Shown here in pieces: positions 8,358-18,649 of a DNA stretch of 64,000 bases (its first letter is position 1; each line of letters begins with the position of its first letter). The stretch comes from JACMLC01 sp963817025 (GTDB lineage: Bacteria; Acidobacteriota; Blastocatellia; Pyrinomonadales; Pyrinomonadaceae), in NCBI GenBank assembly GCA_963817025.1, contig CAWFML010000005.1:496001-560000 (forward strand), given 5' to 3'. The notes under the pieces were generated by a model. That model had not been told where the DNA came from and did no database searches. It worked only from the letters and a program-made list of their open reading frames with translations. A program made the translations under genes and the position numbers.

Positions 8358-9392
8358 ATGATTGACTTACGAAGCGATACAGTCACCAAACCCACGCCCG
8401 CGATGCGCCGCGCGATGGCCGAAGCAGAGGTGGGCGATGATGTCTACATGGAAGACCCCACGGTCAACCGCTTGCAGGAGCGCGCGGCGGAGATGTTTGA
8501 GAAGGAGGCCGCGCTCTTTGTCCCGACCGGCTCGATGGGCAACCAGATTTCCGTCAAGCTGCACACGCGGCCCGGCATGGAAGTCGTTATCGAAGAGCGC
8601 GGGCATATCTACAATTTCGAGATGGCGGCGATGTCCGCAGTCTCCGGCACGATTGCGCGCCCCGTCAGAAGCGCGGACGGCAGCGGCATTCTGACTTGGG
8701 AAGAGATTGAGAGCGCGATTCATGTGAGCAGCGCTTATTACGTCGCGCCGACCGGGCTGATCGCGCTTGAGAATTCGCACAACCTCGCGGGCGGCAGCCT
8801 GCTTTCACGCTCGCGCACGCAAGAGATTTGCGAGCGCGCACATGCTCTTAAGCTTCCGGTGCATCTCGACGGCGCGCGAATCTTTAATGCCGCGACTGCG
8901 CTCAATGAATCCGTCGCCGCTCTGGCGCGGCCTGTGGATTCCGTGATGTTCTGTTTCTCAAAAGGCTTGGGCGCGCCGGTCGGTTCCATGCTTCTGGGCA
9001 CGCGCGCGTTCATCGAAGAGGCCAGAAGCTGGCGCAAGCTTCTCGGCGGAGGGATGAGACAGGTCGGAGTTCTGGCCGCCGCCGCGCTCGTCGCTCTGGA
9101 AGAGACGCCAAAGCATTTGCATGAAGACCATGCTAACGCGCGGCGTCTCGCGCAAGGGTTAGCGGAACTGTCGTCCGTGCGGATTGATGCGGAAAGAGTC
9201 GCCACCAACATAGTCATCTTCGATGTCTCTGACACGGGCATGGCGGCGGATGAGATTTGCGTTCGACTAAAAGAGCGGGGCGTGCTTGCCTCCGGCTTCG
9301 GCTCATCCATACGGATGGTCACGCATTACGATGTCTCTCAGGAAGATATTGAGACGGCGCTGATTGAAATCAAGAAAATAATCAAGTCTTAG
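8358..9392 (+). CDS. ltaE: Low-specificity L-threonine aldolase
   Basis: A 344-residue PLP enzyme of fold type I that cleaves L-threonine or L-allo-threonine to glycine and acetaldehyde. It opens with MIDLRSDTVTKPTPAMRRAM, the family hallmark, includes VHLDGARIFNAA (the PLP-binding Asp) and CFSKGLGAPVGS, in which Lys forms the Schiff base. Length and motifs are normal. The stop is followed at once by the word-repeat palindrome preceding cmk. Confidence 0.92.
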   Translation: MIDLRSDTVTKPTPAMRRAMAEAEVGDDVYMEDPTVNRLQERAAEMFEKEAALFVPTGSMGNQISVKLHTRPGMEVVIEERGHIYNFEMAAMSAVSGTIARPVRSADGSGILTWEEIESAIHVSSAYYVAPTGLIALENSHNLAGGSLLSRSRTQEICERAHALKLPVHLDGARIFNAATALNESVAALARPVDSVMFCFSKGLGAPVGSMLLGTRAFIEEARSWRKLLGGGMRQVGVLAAAALVALEETPKHLHEDHANARRLAQGLAELSSVRIDAERVATNIVIFDVSDTGMAADEICVRLKERGVLASGFGSSIRMVTHYDVSQEDIETALIEIKKIIKS

Positions 9393-9404
9393 GTATTGGG
9401 CTTT

Positions 9405-9531
9405 TGTTCTTAGTATTTTGTTCTTTGTGCTTTGCACTTTATTCGACTATAGAACATGTGGTTCAAGATTGAAGCCACACGCAAAGCACAAAGCACAAAG
9501 CACAAAGCACAAAGCACAAAGCACAAAGCAA
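9405..9531. repeat. Inverted word-repeat with tandem heptamer ending at the cmk start
   Basis: The left arm contains TTCTTTGTGCTTTGCACTTT; the right arm is about six tandem copies of the heptamer AAAGCAC (9482-9528) and ends 3 bases before the cmk ATG. The arms are mutually complementary, so a long hairpin could form over the translation start. Confidence 0.8.
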
Positions 9532-10206
9532 ATGATTATCGCCATAGACGGCCCGTCGGGTGCGGGCAAATCAACGCTCGGTCGGATGATAGCGCGCGAG
9601 CTTGGACTGCTCTACATAGATACGGGCGCGATGTATCGTGCCGCCGCACTGGCCGTCACGCGCTCAGGCGTCAGCACGCAGGATGGAGCAGCCGTCGCAA
9701 AGATTGTAGAAGGCGCACGCATTACACTCGAAGGCGACCCGGACTCTCTGCGCGTCATGCTCGACGGGCATGATGTCTCGGAAGAGATACGCACGGAAGA
9801 GGTGAGTCATACGGCTTCCGTCATCTCCACTATCTCTGAAGTGAGACGCGCGCTCGTCAGTCGCCAGCGCGTGCTGGGAGGGCGCGGGCGCGGCGCAGTG
9901 CTTGACGGGCGCGACATCGGGACAATCGTGTTCCCGAATGCAGACATAAAATTCTTCCTCACAGCGATGCCGGAAGAGCGCGCTCATCGTCGTTATGAAG
10001 AAGACCGCCTGCGCGAGCGCGACCTGACATTTGAAGATACGCTCGCTGACATCAACAAGCGCGACCACAGAGACTCGACACGCGAAGACTCGCCGCTCGT
10101 CATCGCCGAAGATGCCATCGTCATTGACTCGACAGAGCATTCGATTGAAGAAGTTTATGAACGGATGATGAAGGAAATCAAAGAAAGAGAGGAAGAGCGC
10201 TCTTGA
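9532..10206 (+). CDS. cmk: Cytidylate kinase
   Basis: 224 residues beginning MIIAIDGPSGAGKSTLGRMI, with the Walker A loop GPSGAGKS, YIDTGAMYRAAAL, the NMP-binding insert and LDGRDIGTIVFPNADIKFFL, followed by EERAHRRY and the DSTREDSPL motif. It phosphorylates CMP and dCMP for nucleic acid precursor supply. The start is set at the conserved MIIAIDG; the frame continues upstream only through the heptamer repeat, which contains no ribosome binding site. Translation initiation directly beside a tandem repeat is unusual. Confidence 0.95.
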   Translation: MIIAIDGPSGAGKSTLGRMIARELGLLYIDTGAMYRAAALAVTRSGVSTQDGAAVAKIVEGARITLEGDPDSLRVMLDGHDVSEEIRTEEVSHTASVISTISEVRRALVSRQRVLGGRGRGAVLDGRDIGTIVFPNADIKFFLTAMPEERAHRRYEEDRLRERDLTFEDTLADINKRDHRDSTREDSPLVIAEDAIVIDSTEHSIEEVYERMMKEIKEREEERS

Positions 10207-10267
10207 TTTGCGATTGATAAGTGCGATTCAAATTATTTTCTTCTTCAATCTCAAATCTCAAACTCAA

Positions 10268-10921
10268 ATGTTTACCGGAATCATAGAAGAGCTTGGACAT
10301 GTGCAGAGCATTGAGCAGCGCGGCGAGGGCGTGCGGATACGCATAGAGGCGCGCATTGTGACGGAAGGAACCGGGGAAGGCGATTCCATCTCTGTCAACG
10401 GCGTGTGCCTGACCGCGATTGACGTGCGCGATAATTCTTTTTCCGCAGACGGGTCGCGCGAGACTTTGCAGCGTTCGACCTTAGGCAATCTACGCACAGG
10501 CTCCGTGGTCAACCTCGAACGCGCTGTCACGCCGCAGACGCGTCTCGGCGGCCACATCGTGCAGGGCCATGTGGACGCGCGCGGGCGTTTCATGTCAGCC
10601 ACAGAGCACGGCGGCTCATGGACATTGCGAATCGCTTACCCGCCTGAGGTGGCGCGTTATCTGGTCTTCAAAGGCTCTGTCACAGTCGAAGGCATCAGCC
10701 TCACCATCGCCGCCCTTGCCGAAGAGTATTTCGAGATCGCCATCATCCCAAAAACATGGCAGGTGACAAACCTCTCACACCTCCACACAGGCGACGCCGT
10801 CAACCTCGAAGCCGACATCATCGCCAAATACGTCGAACGCATCCTGACAGTCAACTCAGCTTCTAAAGCAGAACCCTCAACCCTCACAATGGAAAAGCTG
10901 GCCGACTTAGGCTATAAGTAA
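10268..10921 (+). CDS. ribE: Riboflavin synthase alpha chain
   Basis: 217 residues, starting with the diagnostic MFTGIIEELG. Two lumazine-binding repeats follow: SVNGVCLTAI with the catalytic-region Cys, and the second with FKGSVTVEGISLTI and WQVTNLSHL. The enzyme dismutates two 6,7-dimethyl-8-ribityllumazine molecules to riboflavin. It is not adjacent to other rib genes. The 60 bases before the ATG hold TCAATCTCAAATCTCAAACTCAAATG word repeats rather than an FMN riboswitch. The C-terminal extension after about residue 200 (SKAEPSTLTMEKLADLGYK) is typical of many bacterial versions. Confidence 0.95.
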   Translation: MFTGIIEELGHVQSIEQRGEGVRIRIEARIVTEGTGEGDSISVNGVCLTAIDVRDNSFSADGSRETLQRSTLGNLRTGSVVNLERAVTPQTRLGGHIVQGHVDARGRFMSATEHGGSWTLRIAYPPEVARYLVFKGSVTVEGISLTIAALAEEYFEIAIIPKTWQVTNLSHLHTGDAVNLEADIIAKYVERILTVNSASKAEPSTLTMEKLADLGYK

Positions 10922-11009
10922 AAACCTGAATTGACAGACACTTTGCTCGTTCTCAAATCTCCCGCAAGCCGACTGTTGACCAAAGCCTTTCTTCACGAGG
11001 AGCACAGAC

Positions 11010-13676
11010 ATGGCAAAGACGCCCGAACATATCCTTAACAAAATCATGGAAGCCAAGGAGCAAGGGCTTAGAAAATTAAATTTAAGTTATGACGGAGAAT
11101 ATAAAAGTAAGAGGCTATACCAAATTCCCGAAGAGGTGTTTGAATTAGAAAATTTGGAAGTATTAAGTCTAGGTTCGAATTTACTTACATCGGTTCCCGA
11201 ATCAATTGCTCGACTGCAAAATTTGACTTCACTTGACTTAAGCGACAATGAATTAACGGCTCTCCCAAAATCAATTGCTCGACTGCAAAACTTAACCCAT
11301 CTCTTGCTATATAGAAATAAATTCACTGCTGTTCCAAATATCATTAGGCAATTAAAAAAACTGACCCATCTTAATTTAGCGGCAAACCATATATATTCAC
11401 TCCCCGAATGGTTTTTTCAGCTACGAGATTTAATATCTCTCAGTTTATTTAATAATGCGATATCCGTCATTCCAGATGCTATCTCTAAATTGCAAAGGTT
11501 ATCTTTTCTTGAGATTGGGAATAATAAGCTTAAAAGCATTCCTGATTCCGTTTATGAGTTGTCTTCATTAGAAGTATTTAATCTAATGAATTTACCGTTT
11601 CATGTACCTTTTAAAAATCAAAATCAGATCAAGGAAATATCTCCAAAGGTACTTCAACTGGAAAACTTGAAGTCAATAGGTTTGGAGCTTATGTTTATAG
11701 AAACTCCGCCCCCTGAAGTAGTGGTCGAAGGGATTGAGGCAATCAAAAATTACTTTCGGCAAATTGAAGCAAAAGGCATAGACCATTTATACGAAGCCAA
11801 ATTACTGATTGTTGGTGAAGGCGGAGCGGGGAAAACATCACTGGCGAAGAAGATTGAGAATCCCGAATATGAGCTTCGAGAAGAAGATACAACTAAAGGC
11901 ATTGAGGTCATTCGATGGGATTTCCAGATGGATAACGGTCAACAGTTTCGAGTTAACATCTGGGATTTTGGCGGGCAGGAGATTTATCACGCGACGCACC
12001 AGTTCTTTCTGACGAAGCGGTCACTATATTTGCTTGTGGCTGATAGTCGGAAGGAGGATACGGATTTTTATTACTGGCTTAACGCAGTTGAGTTATTGAG
12101 CGAGAGCAGCCCTTTGCTGATTGTTAAGAATGAGAAGCAGGACAAGCAGCGCGAAATCAATGTCAGCCAGTTGCGCGGGCAGTTCTCTAATCTGAAAGAG
12201 ACGTTGGCGACGAATCTGGCGACGAATAGAGGCTTGGATGAAATCTTAAAAGAGATTAAGCATTACATCAGCCGTTTGCCGCAGGTCGGCGCGCCGCTTC
12301 CCAGGACATGGGTGAAGGTGAGAGAGGCTCTGGAAAAAGAGTCGCGCAATCACATCAGCCTTGAAGAGTATCTGGACATCTGCGGGCAAAATGGCTTTGG
12401 CGAGCGTAAAGACAAATTGCAACTGAGCGGCTATCTGCATGACCTCGGCGTATGCCTTCATTTTCAGGATGACCCGGTGTTGAAGAATAAGGTCATTCTC
12501 AAACCCAAGTGGGGCACCGATGCTGTCTACAAAGTTTTGGATAATCAGACGGTCATAGACAATCTGGGAAAATTCAATCGTGATGATCTGGCAGACATCT
12601 GGCAAGAAGAAGAGTATGCAGAGATGCAGGATGAGCTTCTGCGGCTAATGATTAATTTCAAACTGGTTTACCAGATTCCCAATAGCGAATTTTACATCGC
12701 GCCGCAACTGCTCACAGAAAATCAGCCGGATTATGAATGGGATGAGACGGACAATCTCATCTTGCGTTACACCTACGAATCTTTTATGCCGAAGGGCATT
12801 CTGACGCAGTTCATCGTCGCTACACACAAGCTGATTTCAGAGCAGAAGTACGTTTGGCGAAGCGGCGTGATTCTGGAAAAGGGCGCGACCAAAGCGGAGG
12901 TCATAGAATATTACGGCAAGCGGGAAATCAAAATCCGTGTCAGCGGCAAACACAAAAAAGATTTGATGACGATTGTCGCTTACGAGCTTGACGAGATTCA
13001 TGCGTCTTACAAGCGTTTGAAGTACAGCAAGATGATTCCTTGTAACTGCGCGAAGTGTAAGAACAGTCAGGAGCCGCATTTCTATCCGTTTGAAGTCTTG
13101 CAGAAATTTGTGGACGACAGGCAGGATATTCAATGCCAGAAAAGCTATCAGATGGTGGATGTCAGAGGGCTGATTGAAGAAGTGATTGATAGGCGGGAAT
13201 TGTTGGATAAGAATAAGCTCACAGCAAAACCTGTCCGCAATCAGGTTTTCATCAGTTACAGCCGCAAAAATGGCGTTTGGCTTGAAAAGCTTCAGACTAT
13301 GCTTGCGCCTCTGAAGCGGAAGAGTGCGGTTTCGGTTTGGGCGGACACGGATATTCAAGTTGGCGCAAAATGGAAGGCGGAAATAGTGCAGGCTTTAGCC
13401 TCTGCGAAGGTGGCGGTACTGCTGGTCAGTCCAGACTTTCTTGGTTCCGACTTTATTGCCGAGCACGAGTTGCCGCCCTTACTAGAAGCTGCGGAAAAAG
13501 AGGGTTTGATTATTCTCTGGGTGGCTGTTAGTCATTGTCTGTATGGGGAAACAGAAATCGCTGCTTACCAGTCCGCGAATAATCCGTCGCAGCCATTAGA
13601 TAGCCTCAGCGATGCGAATCTAAATCGAGTCCTCGCTGAAATCTCAATAAAAATCAAGGAAGCTGTTAACCGCTAG
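11010..13676 (+). CDS. LRR-Roc-COR-TIR (Roco family) immune-type protein
   Basis: 888 residues in four parts. Residues about 15-235 carry some eight leucine-rich repeats. Residues 260-430 are a Roc GTPase with P-loop GEGGAGKT (269-276), switch-II DFGGQE (319-324) and NEKQD in the G4 position. Residues 430-740 form a COR region with a compact Cys motif CNCAKC (678-683). Residues 744-870 are a TIR domain (VFISYSRKNG, then SPDFLGSDFIAEHEL, where one Glu may be the NADase residue). By analogy with TIR effectors, ligand sensing by the LRRs and GTP-driven dimerisation would activate NAD+ cleavage; this is inference. GAGGAG precedes the ATG by 8 bases. The LRR part is AT-rich, the rest is not. Confidence 0.85.
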   Translation: MAKTPEHILNKIMEAKEQGLRKLNLSYDGEYKSKRLYQIPEEVFELENLEVLSLGSNLLTSVPESIARLQNLTSLDLSDNELTALPKSIARLQNLTHLLLYRNKFTAVPNIIRQLKKLTHLNLAANHIYSLPEWFFQLRDLISLSLFNNAISVIPDAISKLQRLSFLEIGNNKLKSIPDSVYELSSLEVFNLMNLPFHVPFKNQNQIKEISPKVLQLENLKSIGLELMFIETPPPEVVVEGIEAIKNYFRQIEAKGIDHLYEAKLLIVGEGGAGKTSLAKKIENPEYELREEDTTKGIEVIRWDFQMDNGQQFRVNIWDFGGQEIYHATHQFFLTKRSLYLLVADSRKEDTDFYYWLNAVELLSESSPLLIVKNEKQDKQREINVSQLRGQFSNLKETLATNLATNRGLDEILKEIKHYISRLPQVGAPLPRTWVKVREALEKESRNHISLEEYLDICGQNGFGERKDKLQLSGYLHDLGVCLHFQDDPVLKNKVILKPKWGTDAVYKVLDNQTVIDNLGKFNRDDLADIWQEEEYAEMQDELLRLMINFKLVYQIPNSEFYIAPQLLTENQPDYEWDETDNLILRYTYESFMPKGILTQFIVATHKLISEQKYVWRSGVILEKGATKAEVIEYYGKREIKIRVSGKHKKDLMTIVAYELDEIHASYKRLKYSKMIPCNCAKCKNSQEPHFYPFEVLQKFVDDRQDIQCQKSYQMVDVRGLIEEVIDRRELLDKNKLTAKPVRNQVFISYSRKNGVWLEKLQTMLAPLKRKSAVSVWADTDIQVGAKWKAEIVQALASAKVAVLLVSPDFLGSDFIAEHELPPLLEAAEKEGLIILWVAVSHCLYGETEIAAYQSANNPSQPLDSLSDANLNRVLAEISIKIKEAVNR

Positions 13677-13713
13677 GCGCGCGAGCATAAGCGCGGTTTT
13701 ATGGTTGATAAAG

Positions 13714-14178
13714 ATGAAGCTAAAACAGGCAGAGTCGGAAGCGGAGATAGTCCAGGCGCGCGAGTTGTTTGAGGAATACTCTGCGTGGCTGGGAGTTGAT
13801 TTTTGCTTTCGGAATTTCGAGAGCGAGATCGCAGAGTTGCCGGGCGCTTATGCTCCACCGGATGGCAGGCTTTTGTTGGCGACGGATGAAGGGCAACTGA
13901 TTGGCTGCGTGGCCCTGCGCCGGATTGGGCCGGAAACGTGCGAGATGAAGCGTCTGTACCTGCGTCCAAATGCGCGCGGGCGCGGGCTTGGCAGGGAACT
14001 GGCGGCGGCTATCATCGAAGAGGCGCGCGGCACCGGCTATGCGCGGATGCGGCTAGACACTCTGCCGCGCCGTATGGAGCAGGCCGGGAAAGCGTATCGC
14101 TCGCTCGGCTTTCGAGAGATTGAAGCATATTACGATAACCCGGTTGAAGGCGTGTTGTATTTGGAACTGGTTCTTTAA
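13714..14178 (+). CDS. GNAT family N-acetyltransferase
   Basis: 154 residues. The acetyl-CoA binding motif is NARGRGLGRELAAAI (RGRGLG), preceded by the strand MKRLYLRP and followed by YARMRLDTL and the C-terminal GFREIEAYYDNPVEGVLYLE. This pattern fits the large GNAT class related to YbfA/MarR-linked acetyltransferases acting on small metabolites or amino acids; the substrate is unknown. I start at ATG 13714; the frame also allows a TTG three codons earlier. The gene follows the Roco-TIR gene by under 40 bases but no functional link is evident. Confidence 0.85.
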   Translation: MKLKQAESEAEIVQARELFEEYSAWLGVDFCFRNFESEIAELPGAYAPPDGRLLLATDEGQLIGCVALRRIGPETCEMKRLYLRPNARGRGLGRELAAAIIEEARGTGYARMRLDTLPRRMEQAGKAYRSLGFREIEAYYDNPVEGVLYLELVL

Positions 14179-14195
14179 TCGTCATAAATTTTAGC

Positions 14196-14336
14196 CACAA
14201 AGGACACAGAGGGAAGAAGAAAGGGGAACAGGGGAAAGGGCAGCACCGAGGGTTTGTTATCTTCCTTTGACCCTCTTCCCCTGTTTCCCTTTTAACCCCT
14301 TATTCATTTCCTCTGTGTGCTCTGTGGCTCATAAAG
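14196..14336. repeat. Inverted word-repeat between convergent genes
   Basis: The left arm (AGCCACAAAGGACACAGAGG, then GAAAGGGGAACAGGGGAAAG) is matched by the right arm (CTTCCCCTGTTTCCCTTTT, then CCTCTGTGTGCTCTGTGGCT). It sits between the convergent GNAT and murJ genes and could act as a bidirectional terminator. Confidence 0.75.
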
Positions 14337-14342
14337 CATATG

Positions 14343-16157
14343 CTAACTTTTCCTGCGTCTGAATCTTCCCGTGATGGATTGCACGGCCTGATCCAGTTCC
14401 TTCACGCCTAAGATTCTGGCGGCCACGAAGAAGACCAGCCCGCCGACTGCAATCGGCACAAAAGTCTCTATCAGGCGAACATAAAAACTCTGCGTGCCGA
14501 GTCGCCCGACCAGCCACAAGTCTGTGAAATAAGAGGCGGCGGAGAGCGCGGCGGAGGCCAGCGAGATGCGCAGGAAAGACGAGAAGATGCGGCGGCCTTC
14601 GAGCCGTTTGATCTTGCGTTTGAGCAAATAGGCGAGCGCGAAAAAGTTGACCAGCGCGACGCATGAAGTCGAAAGAGCTAAACCCACATGGCCCAACCCG
14701 TCAGGCGTCGCGGGCGTCACGTAGTAGCCGGAAAACAGGTCGCGGAAGAGATAGCTGGCGACGGCGTTGACGACAATCGAACCGAGGCTGATGAGCATCG
14801 GCGTGCGCGCATCATCCAGAGCATAAAAAGCTGGCGAGAGAATCTTGATGGCGGCATAACCTACGAGGCCGACGGAATATCCTGCCAACGCCCACGCGAC
14901 CATCTCCGTATCGGTCGGAGTGAAAACACCGCGCTGGTAAATCAGAGAGATAATCGGTCTCCCTAAAATAATCAATCCGCAGGCGGACGGAATGGTCAGC
15001 AGAAAGACGAGGCCGATAGAAGAAGAGAGAGTGGAACGAAAACTCGTTATATCATTCTTCGTGGCAAACCTTGAGATGGCGGGCAAGGTGGCCGTTCCGA
15101 TGGCGACGCCAAAAACGCCAATCGGAAACTGCATCAAGCGAAAAGAATAGCCGAGCCAGGACGGGCCGCCGTTGATGCCCGAAGCATAAAAAGTATTGAC
15201 GAGAACATTTATCTGCACCGCCGCCGTGCCGATAATCGCTGGCCCCATCAATCGCATGACCTGTTTGACGCCGGGGTCTGTAAAGCTCACGAGCGGGCGA
15301 AAGCGAAAGCCTACGCGCAGCAGTGACGGGACTTGAATCAGAAACTGAAGCGCACCGCCGATCAAGGTTCCGATAGCCATCCCGATAATGGCCCATTGCG
15401 CCGATGCATCCGGCATAGCATTGACGCCCCCGGCTTTGGTCCAGCCACCGCCGCTCAGCCAGTAAGCGCAGGCGAGTCCGCCGATAATCGAGCCGACGTT
15501 AAAGAGCGTAGAGGCCGAAGCAGGGACGCCGAATCTGCCTTTCGTATTGAGCACGCCCATCGCTACGGCTGCGAGCGCGACCATTAACAAAAAGGGAAAC
15601 ATGATGCGCGTCAGGGTCGTCGCCAGTTGCGCTTTTTCGGGAGAAAAATCAGCCGCAATGATTGAGACGATCTGCGGCGAGAAGATGATGCCGAGGATGA
15701 CCAGCAGGCAGAGCACGATGGCGAGCGCGTTAAAGACCATGCTTGCCAGTCGCCATGCTTCATCCTCGCTACGCTTGATGGAGTAGTCCGTAAAAGTTTT
15801 GACGAAAGCGACCGAGAGCGCGCCTTCCGCAAAGAGGTCGCGCATCGTGTTCGGGATGCGAAAGCCGACCTGAAAAGCGTCGTTCAAAAATCCCGCGCCG
15901 AAGTAGCGCGCAAAGACCATCTCGCGCACCAATCCCAGAAGGCGCGAACCCATGACGGCGATGGAAACGATGCCCGCAGAGCGCGCGACGCTGTGCGTTT
16001 TCTCTCTGGCGGCGGGAACAGTTGAAGCGTCTGGTATTGCGTCCGCAGGGCTGGCGGGCGTTTCCGCTTCTGCGGCGGCGACGCCGGGGTCTTTGTTGGT
16101 CTCAGCTTCTTCGATTAGAGATTCGGAGATCGCTTTATCGTCTTTGTCAGAGTTCAT
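14343..16157 (-). CDS. murJ: Lipid II flippase MurJ
   Basis: 604 residues with an acidic, Ala/Pro-rich cytoplasmic N-terminus of about 60 residues, then some 14 transmembrane segments of the MOP/MVF superfamily. The first helix region reads GSRLLGLVREMVFARYFGAG, the MurJ/MviN signature with the functionally important Arg. MurJ moves lipid II across the inner membrane for peptidoglycan assembly. Length is larger than the usual 510-550 because of the N-terminal extension. It is separated from the upstream regulator gene by a word-repeat palindrome. Assignment is confident; flippase activity is from the family. Confidence 0.93.
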   Translation of the reverse strand: MNSDKDDKAISESLIEEAETNKDPGVAAAEAETPASPADAIPDASTVPAAREKTHSVARSAGIVSIAVMGSRLLGLVREMVFARYFGAGFLNDAFQVGFRIPNTMRDLFAEGALSVAFVKTFTDYSIKRSEDEAWRLASMVFNALAIVLCLLVILGIIFSPQIVSIIAADFSPEKAQLATTLTRIMFPFLLMVALAAVAMGVLNTKGRFGVPASASTLFNVGSIIGGLACAYWLSGGGWTKAGGVNAMPDASAQWAIIGMAIGTLIGGALQFLIQVPSLLRVGFRFRPLVSFTDPGVKQVMRLMGPAIIGTAAVQINVLVNTFYASGINGGPSWLGYSFRLMQFPIGVFGVAIGTATLPAISRFATKNDITSFRSTLSSSIGLVFLLTIPSACGLIILGRPIISLIYQRGVFTPTDTEMVAWALAGYSVGLVGYAAIKILSPAFYALDDARTPMLISLGSIVVNAVASYLFRDLFSGYYVTPATPDGLGHVGLALSTSCVALVNFFALAYLLKRKIKRLEGRRIFSSFLRISLASAALSAASYFTDLWLVGRLGTQSFYVRLIETFVPIAVGGLVFFVAARILGVKELDQAVQSITGRFRRRKS

Positions 16158-16196
16158 TGGTGGTTACAGAGCAAGAAGGAGATGAGTCCTTTTCCC

Positions 16197-16283
16197 TTTG
16201 CGCTCTTTGCGAAAACACTTTGCGACCTTTGCGTTAAAAAAGCATTTAACCGCAAAGAAGTAAGACGCAAAGAGCGCAAAGGA
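16197..16283. repeat. CGCAAAG-type inverted word-repeat (family C)
   Basis: The left arm, CTTTGCGCTCTTTGCGAAAA with ACCTTTGCGTTAA, pairs with the right arm, TTAACCGCAAAG and ACGCAAAGAGCGCAAAGG. It lies between murJ and the NtrC-type regulator gene. Confidence 0.8.
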
Positions 16284-16304
16284 ACTTTTATTCTCTGCCT
16301 GCTT

Positions 16305-17711
<1,407 letters not shown>

Positions 17712-18587
17712 AGAAACCTGTGCGGCGCGAGCATGTGTGTTTGATTGACTGGCTCAAGATGGATGACATGCATGATTTGGAAGTTGGCGGCGCAACTAGC
17801 GAAGGATGGTAGCGATGCGCGTAGTTAAGTGTCAAGCATGTCTGTTTGGAAGTGCGCTTTAATTTCAGATAACAAGCTCATAGACAAGCAGGAATTTCGC
17901 GCAAAGGCGCAAAGACAGAAAGGCAGACCGCAAAGGTTTGAATGCCACTTAGTCTTTGCGAGCTTTCCTTGCGCCACCAGCGCCTTTGCGCGAAACTTTT
18001 TCTCCCGTCATCATGCAAGTTACGAATCACGACTCAACTCAATCATTTCACACTGAACCATTGCTTGCTCAGACGGATTGCTCTTTCGCCGTCTATGTAA
18101 TCAGCTTCCCATTGCTGTCACCGACGGAAACAATTTCGAGAAGCTTTCCCGATCTTAACCTTTGCCATACAGACGCGCTCACGCGGCTCTGAAGCAAGCC
18201 ATGCAGGGCTTTATGCCTGAAGCGGCAAGCTCTCGCGCATAACGGCGCGGAATTTGCACTACATGCGCGGGCGAGGCGCACCCGTGCGTCTTCTCTTGGC
18301 CGGTCGTTCAGGGGTTGTTCACTCAATCAAACGGACGCGCAAACTCCCCGTTGGAAAAGAAGTGCGGTGAATCCTTCGGCGCACGTTCAGATTGAAACAG
18401 CATTCCTCTTAACAACTGCCATCGCGGAATCGTCCCCGCGCGCGTGGTGCCGCACGCTGCGTGCGTGTGGGACGCAAAGCGCCCCGGCGACTCTCAGGCC
18501 GTCGGGGCGCAGGAAATATCAAGGCCAAAGGCAAAAGTATTTAGCGTTTCCGGCCCATGATAATTGGCCGAACACTTCGGATTGCGA
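17712..18587. other. Gene-poor spacer of about 880 bases
   Basis: No supported coding sequence. It contains a family C palindrome (17,894-17,998) and a GC-rich hairpin (GCGCCCCGGCG at about 18,478 with CGTCGGGGCGC ending near 18,510). The rest, about 18,040-18,440, is unremarkable sequence without a codon pattern I trust, though it is long enough for a structured RNA. It should also hold the promoter of the NtrC-type gene. Confidence 0.5.
17894..17998. repeat. CGCAAAG-type inverted word-repeat (family C)
   Basis: The left arm TTTCGCGCAAAGGCGCAAAG is answered by the right arm CGCCTTTGCGCGAAACTT, with further partly paired words (AGAAAGG, CCGCAAAGG) between them. Confidence 0.8.
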
Positions 18588-18630
18588 AAACGAAAGCGGC
18601 GTGTCTTCACAACACGCCGCTTTCGCTTTA
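18588..18630 (-). terminator. Intrinsic terminator of the PBP4-type gene
   Basis: A 14-bp GC-rich perfect stem (18,591-18,604 with 18,612-18,625) and a 7-base loop. Read on the minus strand it is followed by TTTTCG, just beyond the stop codon of the carboxypeptidase gene. Confidence 0.8.
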
Positions 18631-18649
18631 TCTCAACTTGCGCTTGATT

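Noticed and set aside
9482..9528. CRISPR array
   Set aside because: Seven-base units without spacers; a simple tandem repeat.
10207..10267. FMN riboswitch ahead of riboflavin synthase
   Set aside because: Only about 60 bases are available and they consist of CAATCTCAAAT-like words with no riboswitch core.
14688..15587. Open frames opposite murJ
   Set aside because: Antisense shadows of a GC-rich membrane gene, no ribosome binding sites and no family match.
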